Shown here: in pieces, positions 24,423 through 32,093 of the stretch
Layout: each line of letters starts with the position of its first letter
How positions within the stretch are numbered: position 1 is the first letter of the stretch
Source of the DNA: Streptomyces noursei ATCC 11455
Lineage (GTDB): Bacteria > Actinomycetota > Actinomycetes > Streptomycetales > Streptomycetaceae
DNA length: 64,000 bases
NCBI RefSeq assembly: GCF_001704275.1
Contig: NZ_CP011533.1
Span: forward strand, 1,488,001 to 1,552,000
Direction: 5' to 3'
Notes under the pieces: model-generated
The model's database searches: none
Seen by the model: only the letters and a program-made list of their open reading frames with translations
Told to the model about the DNA's origin: nothing
Translations under genes and position numbers: made by a program

Positions 24423-26096
24423 ATGACCGACACCACGATCCGTTCCACGGCCGCGGCCACGGCCCCGGCTCCGGCTCCGCACCCCACCGCGGTGCTCGAC
24501 GACGCGCACACCGGTGACATCCGCGGCGCGCTCGGCACCATCCGGCACGACGACACCGCCCCGCGCCGGGGCCTGTCCGCCAAGCTCAAGACCCTGCTGG
24601 CCATCGTCGGCCCCGGCCTGATCGTGATGGTCGGCGACAACGACGCCGGCGCCTTCACCACCTATGGCCAGGCGGGCCAGAACTACGGCACCCACCTGCT
24701 GTGGACCCTGCTCCTGCTCGTCCCGGTGCTCTACGTCAACCAGGAGATGGTGCTGCGCCTGGGCGCCGTCACCGGCGTGGGGCACGCCCGGCTCATCCTG
24801 GAGCGGTTCGGGAAGTTCTGGGGCGCGTTCTCGGTCATCGACCTGTTCCTGCTCAACGCGCTGACGCTGGTGACGGAGTTCATCGGCATCACCCTCGCCG
24901 CCGGCTACCTGGGACTGCCCAAGGTCGGCGCGGTGCTGCTGGCCGCCGCCGTGATCATCGCCTCCGCCTTCACCGGGTCGTTCCGCCGGTTCGAGCGGAT
25001 CGCCATCGCGCTGTGCGCGGCCTCGCTGCTGCTCGTCCCGCTCTACTTCATGGTCCACCCGTCCACCGGCCAGATGGCCCATGACTTCGTCGTCCCGCAC
25101 CTCCCCGGCGGGCCGGGCCAGTTGTCGGCCGTGATGCTGCTCATCATCGGCATCGTCGGCACCACCGTCGCCCCCTGGCAGCTGTTCTTCCAGCAGTCCT
25201 ACGTCATCGACAAGCGCATCACCCCGCGCTACATGGGATACGAGAAGGCCGACCTGTGGATCGGCATCGCCATCGTGGTGCTCGGGGCCGCCGCCCTGAT
25301 GGGCTGCGCAGCCGCCGCCTTCGCGGGCACCTCGGGCGCCGGCGCCTTCACCGACACCGCCGGCATCGCGCACGGCCTGGCCGCCCACGCCGGCAAGCTC
25401 GCCGGGGTGCTGTTCGCCGTGGCCCTGCTGGACGCCTCGATCATCGGCGCGTTCGCGGTGTCCCTGTCCACCGCCTACGCCATCGGCGACGTCTTCGGCA
25501 TCCGGCACTCCCTGCACCGCGGCGTCGGCGGCGCCAAGGGGTTCTACGGCGTCTACGCGGGCCTGGTCGCCGCGGCCGCCGCGATCGTGCTGATTCCCGG
25601 CTCGCCGCTGGGGCTGCTCACCGAGGGTGTGCAGACCCTGGCCGGGGTGCTGCTGCCCTCCGCCTCGGTCTTCCTGCTGCTCCTGTGCAACGACCGGGCG
25701 GTGCTCGGCCCCTGGGTCAACGGCCGCCGGACCAACGCCTTCACGGCCGCCGTCGTCGGTGTCCTGGTCACCCTGTCGGTGATCCTCACCGCCGCCGTCC
25801 TCTTCCCGGACCTCGGCCCGGGCACCATCCTCGGCATCATGGCCGGCTGCGGCGGGGCCGGCGTCCTGGCGCTGGGGTACGCGGAGGTGCGGCGGCGCCG
25901 CAAGGGCTGGGCGCGCGGCGGCCGGCCGGTGGACCGCACCGGCCGGGACGACTGGCGGATGCCGCCCCTGGAGACGCTGACCCGGCCGGTCCTCTCCACC
26001 GGCCACAAGGTCGGCCTGGCCGCCCTGCGGACGTACCTGCTGCTCGCGATGGTCCTGGTCGTCGTCAAGATCGTCCAGGTCGCCCTCGGCCACTGA
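24423..26096 (+). CDS. NRAMP-related magnesium transporter (NRMT-like)
   Basis: A 557-residue NRAMP-fold membrane protein with about 11 helices after a 50-residue Ala/Pro-rich cytosolic N-terminus. The first helix carries GPGLIVMVGDNDAGAFTTY, in place of the DPGN motif of Mn/Fe NRAMPs. The helix-6 region reads GIVGTTVAPWQLFFQQSYV, lacking the metal-selecting Met of Mn transporters. Such changes characterise NRAMP-related Mg2+ transporters, previously linked to M-box riboswitches. The upstream M-box and the downstream mgtC agree with Mg2+ uptake. The ATG follows GGGAGG by 5 bases, and that RBS lies inside a hairpin. Mn transport cannot be excluded by sequence alone. Confidence 0.88.
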   Translation: MTDTTIRSTAAATAPAPAPHPTAVLDDAHTGDIRGALGTIRHDDTAPRRGLSAKLKTLLAIVGPGLIVMVGDNDAGAFTTYGQAGQNYGTHLLWTLLLLVPVLYVNQEMVLRLGAVTGVGHARLILERFGKFWGAFSVIDLFLLNALTLVTEFIGITLAAGYLGLPKVGAVLLAAAVIIASAFTGSFRRFERIAIALCAASLLLVPLYFMVHPSTGQMAHDFVVPHLPGGPGQLSAVMLLIIGIVGTTVAPWQLFFQQSYVIDKRITPRYMGYEKADLWIGIAIVVLGAAALMGCAAAAFAGTSGAGAFTDTAGIAHGLAAHAGKLAGVLFAVALLDASIIGAFAVSLSTAYAIGDVFGIRHSLHRGVGGAKGFYGVYAGLVAAAAAIVLIPGSPLGLLTEGVQTLAGVLLPSASVFLLLLCNDRAVLGPWVNGRRTNAFTAAVVGVLVTLSVILTAAVLFPDLGPGTILGIMAGCGGAGVLALGYAEVRRRRKGWARGGRPVDRTGRDDWRMPPLETLTRPVLSTGHKVGLAALRTYLLLAMVLVVVKIVQVALGH

Positions 26097-26198
26097 GGTC
26101 CCCGACCCGCCACCGGCCCGACAGCGGCCCGTGGCGGGCCCACCGCCGGTCCACCGCCGGCCCCTTCCCGTCGTTCCCCGTCCCCGAGGAGGTGCTCC

Positions 26199-26930
26199 GT
26201 GCACACCCTGACCATCGTCGACTTCCTGGTCCGGCTCGCCACCGGTGTGGCCTGCGGAGCACTCATCGGGGTCGAGCGCCAGTGGCGCGCCCGGATGGCG
26301 GGGCTGCGCACCAACGCCCTGGTCGCCGCCGGCGCCACCCTCTTCGTCCTCTACAGCACCGCCGTCGGCGACTCCGGCAGCCCCACCCGGGTCGCCTCCT
26401 ACGTCGTCTCCGGCATCGGCTTCCTCGGCGGCGGGGTGATCCTGCGCGACGGCGCCGGGGTACGCGGGCTGAACACCGCGGCCACCCTGTGGTGCTCGGC
26501 CGCGGTCGGCGTCCTGGCCGCCTCCGGGCGCCTCGAATTCGCCGTCCTCGGCACCCTCGCCGTGCTCGCGGTGCACCTCGTGCTGCGCCCGGCCGGGCGT
26601 CTGTTGGACCGGGCCCCGGCGTCCGGTTCCGACCCCGACGCGGCCGTGCACGCCACCGTCCACGTGGTCTGCGAGCGCCGGGCGGAGACGCACATCCGCG
26701 CCCTGCTCCTCCAGGCGCTCACCGCCTCCGATCTGACCCCCCTCAGCCTCCGGGCCCGCCGCGACGCCGAGGACACCACCGGCATCCGCGCCTCGGTCAC
26801 CGTCTCCGGCGACCTCGCCCAGGCCCTGGAGCAGGTCATCGCCCGGCTCTCCCTGGAGCCGGACGTCCGCGACCTGCACTGGCACCTCGACGAGTCCGAA
26901 GTCGCCCCGGAACAGCGGGCACTGGCCTGA
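26199..26930 (+). CDS. mgtC: MgtC/SapB-family protein
   Basis: A 243-residue MgtC-type protein. The N-terminal membrane half contains the family core: VRLATGVACGALIGVERQW, RTNALVAAGATLFVLYS, VSGIGFLGGGVILRDGAGVRGLNTAATLWCSAAVG and two further helices. From about residue 140 a soluble ACT-like domain follows, as in full-length MgtC. These proteins limit F-type ATPase activity or otherwise protect cells at low Mg2+. The GTG start follows GAGGAGG by 5 bases. It is 102 bp behind the transporter on the same strand and is probably cotranscribed under the M-box. Confidence 0.9.
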   Translation: MHTLTIVDFLVRLATGVACGALIGVERQWRARMAGLRTNALVAAGATLFVLYSTAVGDSGSPTRVASYVVSGIGFLGGGVILRDGAGVRGLNTAATLWCSAAVGVLAASGRLEFAVLGTLAVLAVHLVLRPAGRLLDRAPASGSDPDAAVHATVHVVCERRAETHIRALLLQALTASDLTPLSLRARRDAEDTTGIRASVTVSGDLAQALEQVIARLSLEPDVRDLHWHLDESEVAPEQRALA

Positions 26931-27070
26931 CACGACGACGCGCACCGACCCGCCGTGCGCACACCGCACCACCGGGACGCCATCGGCCTCCTCGCCCGCT
27001 CGGAGCCGTCCGCCGGTTCCGCCCTGGCGGGCAGCCTGGCGGCAGCCGCCCACGCGCCGCGTCGGACCGT

Positions 27071-27472
27071 TCAGCCGAGGTTGGTGACGGGGAGCAGGCC
27101 CCGCTCGGCGAAGACCTTCTTGGCGACGAGCGTGGCGTTGATCGACCGCGGCATGCCGCAGTACACGGCCGAGTGCAACAGCGCCTCGGTGATCTCGGTG
27201 GTGGTCAGGCCGACGTTGAGCGCGGCGTTGAGGTGCACCTCCAGCTCGATCTCGCAGCCGCCGAGCGCGGTGAGCACCCCCAGGGTCACCAACTGCCGCT
27301 CGCGCGGTGCCAGTTCGGGGCGTGCGTACATGTCACCGAAGGCCCACGCCACCACCTGGTGGCCCAATTCCGGCGAGGTGTCGGCGAGGGAGTCGACGAT
27401 CCGCGCTCCCGCCTCGCCGTCCACCTGCTCCAGCACCTTCATGCCGTACGCGTAGCGGTCTTCGCGGTTCAT
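27071..27472 (-). CDS. Carboxymuconolactone decarboxylase-family protein
   Basis: A 133-residue CMD/AhpD-fold protein resembling 4-carboxymuconolactone decarboxylase (MNREDRYAYGMKVLEQVDGEAG, then ELGHQVVAWAFGDMYARPELAPRERQLVTLGVLTALGG). The AhpD CxxC motif is absent; a single Cys occurs in GGCEIELEVHLNAALNVGLT. Such proteins decarboxylate carboxymuconolactone in protocatechuate degradation or act as uncharacterised redox enzymes. No other beta-ketoadipate gene is near, so the latter is more likely. It is divergent from a LysR gene across 127 bp, the classic arrangement for LysR-controlled expression. Confidence 0.85.
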   Translation of the reverse strand: MNREDRYAYGMKVLEQVDGEAGARIVDSLADTSPELGHQVVAWAFGDMYARPELAPRERQLVTLGVLTALGGCEIELEVHLNAALNVGLTTTEITEALLHSAVYCGMPRSINATLVAKKVFAERGLLPVTNLG

Positions 27473-27551
27473 GGCTCTCCTCGGGGTCGGATGCGCGCTC
27501 CGGTCCGGCCGGTGCGTCGCCTCCACTCTGGCCCGAGAAGCCCTCCACATC

Positions 27552-27564
27552 TGCCTGCCAGGCA
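27552..27564. promoter_or_regulatory. palindrome in divergent LysR/CMD promoter
   Basis: TGCCTGCCAGGCA has perfect 6-bp arms around one base, 36 bp before the LysR start. A related TTGCCATGCCTGG lies about 16 bp further on. Position and symmetry suit a LysR binding site shared by the two divergent genes. Confidence 0.5.
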
Positions 27565-27599
27565 GCAGTCTCTATACTTGCCATGCCTGGGAGGTATGG

Positions 27600-28667
27600 A
27601 TGGAGCTAAGACTACTCGGCTATGTGGTCGCCATCGCGGAAGAGGGCAGCATCAGCGGCGCGGCCCGCCGACTGCATCTGACGCAGCCCACGATCAGTCG
27701 CCAACTCCGCGAAATGGAACGACAGTTGGGCACCGTGCTGTTCGTCAGGGAGGGGCGCGGACTGACCCCGACACCGGCCGGACAGGTACTCGTCGACCGC
27801 GCGACCACCGTGCTCGCCGAGGCGGAGGCCGCCTTGAAGGACGTACGACTGGCCGCCCAGGGCATCACCGGGCGACTGGTTGTGACCTTCGCCGGGTCGG
27901 GCATCAACGGGCCGCTGGGCGCCGCGCTGGGCCGTGTGCGGCGCGAACTCCCCCGCGTCCACCTCCAGTTGGAGGAGAGTTTCAACGACGCCGAGATGTC
28001 CACCGGCGTCCTGGAGGGCCGTTTCGACCTCGCCGTCCAGCGTCTCCCGATGCGCGACGCCCGGCTGTCCACCCAGGTCTGGTGGCGCGAGCCGCTGACG
28101 CTGTTCCTGCCCGCCGGCCACCCGCTGGCCTGCCCCTCCGAGCCCGCCCCACTCGCGGCACTGGGCCAGATCCCGCTGGTCATCTGGCCCCGGGATGTCT
28201 CACCCCGGTCCTACGACGAGATCATCGCGCTGTGCCACGGCGCCGGGATCGTGCCGCAGATCAGCGCCGAGGGCCGCAGCGTGCAGACCCTCCTGGCCCT
28301 GGTCGCGGCCAAGTTCGGCGCAGCGGTGCTCGCCGACTCGCACCGTGCGCTGCGCCGCATCGGCGTGACCCCCCGGCCGCTGGCCGGCACCTCGACCACG
28401 CTCCACCTGGTCTGGCGCGCCGACGACACCAACCCACTCGTCGAACGCCTCCGCACCGTCCTCACCCATGTCACCGACGCCACCACCCCCACGGACAGCC
28501 CCGACGCCACTGGCGCCACGAGCACCATTGACGCCACAGGCACCGCTGACGTCATGGGCACCACTGACGCCACGGGCTGCACCGCCCTCACCGACGACAG
28601 CGGAGCGGCGCGAACGGCGTCCTCAACCACCGCACGACAGAGAGGAGTTCGACGGCAAGGACGGTGA
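27600..28667 (+). CDS. LysR-family transcriptional regulator
   Basis: A 355-residue LysR regulator. The N-terminal winged HTH is clear (MELRLLGYVVAIAEEGSISGAARRLHLTQPTISRQLREME), with LGTVLFVREGRGLTPTPAG as wing and linker. The effector domain runs to about residue 295 (VERLRTVLTHVTDA), where a normal LysR would stop. An extra tail of about 60 residues rich in Thr, Asp and Ala follows, built from degenerate copies of a D-A-T-G unit, and seems to be an accretion. It probably regulates the divergent CMD-family gene and itself. GGGAGG stands 5 bases before the chosen ATG. Confidence 0.9.
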   Translation: MELRLLGYVVAIAEEGSISGAARRLHLTQPTISRQLREMERQLGTVLFVREGRGLTPTPAGQVLVDRATTVLAEAEAALKDVRLAAQGITGRLVVTFAGSGINGPLGAALGRVRRELPRVHLQLEESFNDAEMSTGVLEGRFDLAVQRLPMRDARLSTQVWWREPLTLFLPAGHPLACPSEPAPLAALGQIPLVIWPRDVSPRSYDEIIALCHGAGIVPQISAEGRSVQTLLALVAAKFGAAVLADSHRALRRIGVTPRPLAGTSTTLHLVWRADDTNPLVERLRTVLTHVTDATTPTDSPDATGATSTIDATGTADVMGTTDATGCTALTDDSGAARTASSTTARQRGVRRQGR

Positions 28668-28840
28668 CACGCCCCAGGTCGTGTCCGCGAAGTCCCGCCT
28701 GGCGATCGGTGCCCCGGCAGGCGCTCCCGCCCGGCCGGGCCGCGGACCGCAGGCCGGGCAGCGGGGCAGTTGGTTGCGCATACGCCCCGGGTCGCACCGC
28801 GCCGGGCACCGAACGTCAGGCGGGGATTTGCGAACACGAA

Positions 28841-29152
28841 CTAGCCGACGGTCGACCCGTGGTCGACGATGACGAGCGTGCCCCGACTGCCGGGGCGCAC
28901 GGCATGCTCCACCCCCGCCTCGACGAGGTACATCTCCCCCGCGCGCACCTCGACCTCGCCGCCGTGGACCGTCAACCGCAGCACCCCGTCCATCACCAGC
29001 AGCGCTTCCGCCGTGTCATGGGATTCCGGCACCATGGGGCGCCCGTCCATCCGCAGCACCTTCACCCCCGCGCCCCCGACCCGGCCGAGCAGCAACGAGC
29101 TCCAGGCGTCGGGCAGTTCCGCGGCCTTGTCCTGCAGGTCGACGACGTTCAT
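28841..29152 (-). CDS. Cupin-domain protein
   Basis: A 103-residue single-domain cupin. Motif 1 is weakened: VPESHDTAEALLVMDGVLRLTVHGGE keeps His and Glu but lacks the second His. Motif 2 reads VEAGVEHAVRPGSRGTLVIVD with one His. A metal site is therefore possible but not canonical. These small cupins are often stress or detoxification proteins of unknown substrate. GGAGG lies about 5 bases upstream of the ATG. It is flanked by the 3' ends of the LysR and ArsR genes, with 173 bp of featureless sequence to the LysR stop, and stands alone. Confidence 0.82.
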   Translation of the reverse strand: MNVVDLQDKAAELPDAWSSLLLGRVGGAGVKVLRMDGRPMVPESHDTAEALLVMDGVLRLTVHGGEVEVRAGEMYLVEAGVEHAVRPGSRGTLVIVDHGSTVG

Positions 29153-29281
29153 GGCACACCTCCTGGCGGGCCGCCGCACCGAGGGCCGCATCAGCCGCCG
29201 GAGACGCCCGCAATCGTGATCAAGGGATGCAGTGACGCTACGACACGACGGCGCTCCGCCGGTCGACCGTAAGGCAAAACC

Positions 29282-29671
29282 TCACACCACCGGACCGACG
29301 CCCCTGGCACCCCCGGCGTCCCCCGCGCCACCAGCCCCATCAGCCCCGCCGACCCCCTCGGACCCCTCCGCCACCAGCAGCGACAACAGCCCGGGGAAGC
29401 GGTCCTCGATGTCGGCCCGACGGAGGGTGGCCATCCGGCTGTTGCCCCGATCGACCTGACGGATCAGCCCCGCCTCGCGCAGCGTGCGGAAGTGATGCGT
29501 GACGGTCGCCTTGCCGACGGGAAGAGCAAAGGAACTGCACGTCCGCGCCTCGCCGTCGGGCCCGCCCGCCAGCTCCCGCACGACCCGCCGCCGCAGCGGA
29601 TCGGCCAGCGCGGACAACACCTTTCCCAGCTCGATCTCCGTCAGCTCGGGGTGCCCTTCGCGATCGGGCAT
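29282..29671 (-). CDS. ArsR-family winged-helix repressor
   Basis: A 129-residue ArsR-type regulator: LGKVLSALADPLRRRVVRELAGG, then VGKATVTHHFRTLREAGLIRQVDRGNSRMATLRRADIEDRFPGLL. It has no Cys-rich metal site apart from one Cys in TCSSFALP, so it may sense a non-metal signal. The C-terminus ends in a Gly/Ala-rich tail (GVGGADGAGGAGDAGGARG). Three start codons overlap; ATG 29671 has the best spacing (8 nt) to GGAGG. Two identical-spacing inverted repeats (AGGTA-N12-TACCT) lie between it and the divergent monooxygenase gene, so it is probably autoregulated and represses its neighbour. Confidence 0.88.
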   Translation of the reverse strand: MPDREGHPELTEIELGKVLSALADPLRRRVVRELAGGPDGEARTCSSFALPVGKATVTHHFRTLREAGLIRQVDRGNSRMATLRRADIEDRFPGLLSLLVAEGSEGVGGADGAGGAGDAGGARGVGPVV

Positions 29672-29682
29672 CACCATCACCT

Positions 29683-29751
29683 CCAAGGTATGACTTGCAT
29701 CGTACCTTGGGTCGCCGTTACCGTCCGAGAGGTACGACAAAAACCGTACCT
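29683..29751. promoter_or_regulatory. paired operators AGGTA-N12-TACCT
   Basis: CCAAGGTA (29683-29690) with TACCTTGG (29703-29710), and AGGTACG (29730-29736) with CGTACCT (29745-29751). Aligned on AGGTA...TACCT, both copies have a 12-bp gap and start 44 bp apart, about four helical turns. They fill the divergent promoter between the ArsR gene and the ABM-domain gene. Confidence 0.75.
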
Positions 29752-29783
29752 ATGAAACCGTACCCACGGATCGGAGATCGGTC

Positions 29784-30107
29784 ATGGACCAGCCGTTCAC
29801 CCTCGTCGGCACCGCCCGCCCCAAGCCCGAGCGCGCGACGGAACTGCGGGAGCTCCTGCTGTCGTTCGTCGAGCCGACGCGACAGGAGCCGAGCTGCCTG
29901 GAGTACCACTTCCACGAGGACCGCGACGAGCCGGACGTCTTCGTCTTCTACGAAGCGTGGCGGAGCAAGGAGGACCTGGACGCCCACCTGGCCCTGCCGC
30001 ACCTCCAGGACTTCTGGGAGCGCCGCATGGACTACCTGGAACGAGATCTGGAGATCCGGTATCTCACCATGCACAGCCCGTACGGGGCACGGGACCGTCG
30101 CGCGTGA
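29784..30107 (+). CDS. Antibiotic biosynthesis monooxygenase (ABM)-domain protein
   Basis: A 107-residue ferredoxin-like ABM/quinol monooxygenase (YgiN-type) fold: FTLVGTARPKPERATELRELLLSFVEPTRQEPSCLEYHFHEDRDEPDVFVFYEAWRS, with HLALPHLQDFWERR as the final helix. Such small dimeric enzymes oxidise quinols or other aromatics without cofactors. The divergent ArsR gene and two operators indicate inducible expression, perhaps by quinone-like stress. ATG 29784 has a GGAG-like element (GATCGGAGATCGG) upstream. It is probably the only gene of its transcript; a GC hairpin lies 77 bp after its stop. Confidence 0.87.
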   Translation: MDQPFTLVGTARPKPERATELRELLLSFVEPTRQEPSCLEYHFHEDRDEPDVFVFYEAWRSKEDLDAHLALPHLQDFWERRMDYLERDLEIRYLTMHSPYGARDRRA

Positions 30108-30523
30108 GCCGACACCGCCCCGCATGACCCGGAAACGGACGACGGGCGACGGGCGACGGACGACGGGCGACGGACAGTGGAAGCCCTCCCTCAGGGAGGG
30201 AGGGAACGCCCGCACCCGCAAATACACTGACATTTCGTTAAGAACGCGGCCAGATAGGCACAATCCGACGGCTCTAGGGAATCACCTAGCAGCGGATCCT
30301 TTGTAATCACTGCAGTGACCCTTCGGTTTCGGGTCTGCACAGATCGATTCTCAATGTTTTCCGTCTTCCGTTTTCTTTTCCCGTTGCGGTGGCCGTCTGC
30401 CCAGGCGGCGGCACGCCGCGTCGCAGGGGGTGTTCACCGACGTGACCAGGCCGTCCTCATGCCCGCCGCCCGGATTCCTGGCGCCGAACGGCCCCGGCCC
30501 TCGCGGCCGATCCCGGCGTCCGG
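30108..30523. other. intergenic junction before deoxysugar cassette
   Basis: No complete gene. It holds a CGACGGG-rich simple repeat (30140-30178), a hairpin at 30184-30200, and a perfect palindrome TCACTGCAGTGA at 30307-30318. A pyrimidine-rich low-GC stretch (30350-30385) follows, then the beginning of the ketoreductase homology (from about 30473), which has no start codon. Confidence 0.6.
30184..30200. terminator. hairpin after ABM gene
   Basis: CCCTCCC (30184-30190) and GGGAGGG (30194-30200) form a 7-bp stem with a TCA loop. There is no T tract. It is plausible as a terminator for the ABM gene, but weak. Confidence 0.45.
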
Positions 30524-31426
30524 TTGACCGCTTTCGCCAGCCGCTCGCCGGAGAAGGGCCGGCGGTTCGCCGAACGGATCGGCGATGCCGCGGTGACCGA
30601 CTACGACGCGCTGCTGCGACGTCCCGACGTGGACGCCGTCTACATCCCGCTGCCCGCCATGCTCCAGGCGGAGTGGATCGAGCGGGCGCTCACCGCGGGC
30701 AAGCACGTCTTCACCGAGAAGCCGCTGTCGACCCGGGCCGCCGACACCGCGCGGCTGTTCGCGCTGGCCGAGGAGCGGGGGGTGGTGCTCAAGGAGAACG
30801 CCATGTTCCTGCACCACTCCCAGCACGCCGCGGTGGACCGACTGCTCGCGGACGGGGCCATCGGCCAACTGCGCGGGTTCAGCGCCGCGTTCACCATCCC
30901 CCCGCTCCCGGAGAGCAACATCCGCAACCACGCCGACCTCGGCGCCGGGGCGCTGCTGGACGTGGCGGTCTACCCCGTGCGCGCGGCCCTGCGGTTCCTC
31001 GGGCCGCGCCTGGAGGTGGTGGGCGCGACGCTCCGGGAGGCGGACGGGGTGGTCCGGTCGGGCAGCGCGCTGCTGGTCACCCCCGAGGGCGTGCCGGCCC
31101 AACTGACCTTCGGCATGGAGCACGCGTACCGGACCGAGTACGCCCTCACCGGGTCAACCGGCCGGCTGCGCCTGGACCGGGCCTTCACCCCGCCGCCCGG
31201 CCACCAGCCCGTCATCGACGTGACCCGGCAGGACCACCGGGAGCAGATCACCCTGCCGCCGGACGACCAGTTCGCGAGGATCGTGGCGGCGTTCGTCCGC
31301 GAGGTCCGCGGCGAGGCGCCCGCCGAACGGACCGCTTCGGCGGCGGAGTCGCGGCGGGTGGCCGAGACGATCGACGCCCTCGCGGCCCGCGCGGCCCGCA
31401 CGAAGGCCCCGGGGGACGTGTCATGA
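30473..31426 (+). pseudogene. NDP-hexose 3-ketoreductase (Gfo/Idh/MocA), N-terminus missing
   Basis: A Gfo/Idh/MocA oxidoreductase of the type that reduces the 3-keto group after 2,3-dehydration in deoxysugar synthesis. Homology is clear from DSWRRTAPALAADPGVRLTAFASR through ERALTAGKHVFTEKPLSTRAADTA (catalytic Lys in EKPL) and GAGALLDVAVYPVRAALRFLG to the end at 31426. The first strand and the GxGxxG NAD-binding loop, normally just before D-I-A-W-R-R, are absent. An in-frame stop lies at 30443-30445, with no ATG or GTG between it and the TTG at 30524. Translation from TTG 30524 would give a 300-residue protein without the dinucleotide-binding loop, so activity is doubtful. Its stop overlaps the next gene (ATGA). 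Confidence 0.7.
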
Positions 31427-32052
31427 GCCGCACTCCGCGCGCCACGGTCACCGAGCTGTCGATACCCGGTACCTACCGCATCGAGCCGCACCACATACCG
31501 GACCGCAGAGGCCACTTCTACGAGGCGTTCCGCGCCGAGGCGCTCGGCGAGGCGCTCGGCCGCCCGTTCCCGATCCGCCAGGTCAACTACTCGGTCTCCC
31601 GGCGCGGCACGCTGCGCGGCATCCACACCACGTCCGTGCCGCCCGGCCAGGAGAAGCTCGTCACCTGTGTCCGGGGCAGCGCCCTGGACGTGGCCGTCGA
31701 CCTGCGGGTGGGCTCGCCGACCTTCGGACGCTACGAGATCACCCGGCAGGACGAGGGCTCCGGCATCGGGGTCCTGATGGCCGACGGCATCGGCCACGCC
31801 TTCCTCGCGCTCAGCGACGACGTGTGCATGAACTACCTCTGCTCGGCCGAGTACGTGCCCGGCACCATGATCGATGTGCAGGCCCTGGATCCCGAGATCG
31901 GCATCCCGTGGGATCTGGCCGGGGAGCCGGTGATGTCCGACAAGGACCGGGCCGCCCCCACCGCACGGGAGGCCGCCGCAGCCGGGCTGCTGCCCAGTTA
32001 TGCCGACTGCCTGGCGCAGTACTCCGCGCTCGCCACGGGTGGCCGGGCATGA
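31423..32052 (+). CDS. dTDP-4-keto-6-deoxyhexose 3,5-epimerase-family protein
   Basis: A 209-residue RmlC-like cupin. Visible features are IEPHHIPDRRGHFYEAFRAEAL, RQVNYSVSRRGTLRGIHTTSVPPGQEKLVTCVRGSALDVAVDLR (catalytic His in GIHTT, where RmlC has GLHyQ), GIGHAFLALSDDVCMNYLCSAEY (conserved active-site Tyr region) and ALDPEIGIPW. Deoxysugar homologues include 5-epimerases such as EvaD and TylCVII-like enzymes, giving L-configured sugars. ATG 31423 overlaps the ketoreductase stop, and its own stop overlaps an upstream ATG of the glycosyltransferase frame, so the cassette is tightly coupled. Confidence 0.85.
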   Translation: MSRTPRATVTELSIPGTYRIEPHHIPDRRGHFYEAFRAEALGEALGRPFPIRQVNYSVSRRGTLRGIHTTSVPPGQEKLVTCVRGSALDVAVDLRVGSPTFGRYEITRQDEGSGIGVLMADGIGHAFLALSDDVCMNYLCSAEYVPGTMIDVQALDPEIGIPWDLAGEPVMSDKDRAAPTAREAAAAGLLPSYADCLAQYSALATGGRA

Positions 32053-32093
32053 CGCCCGCCGGGCGGGGACCCGCCGCCACTCCGGAGGCCCGT

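Noticed and set aside
24255..27053. 932-codon minus-strand open frame opposite the NRAMP and mgtC genes
   Set aside because: Low-complexity Gly/Asp/Gln/Arg-rich shadow frame with no motifs. The + strand genes have clear membrane and family signatures.
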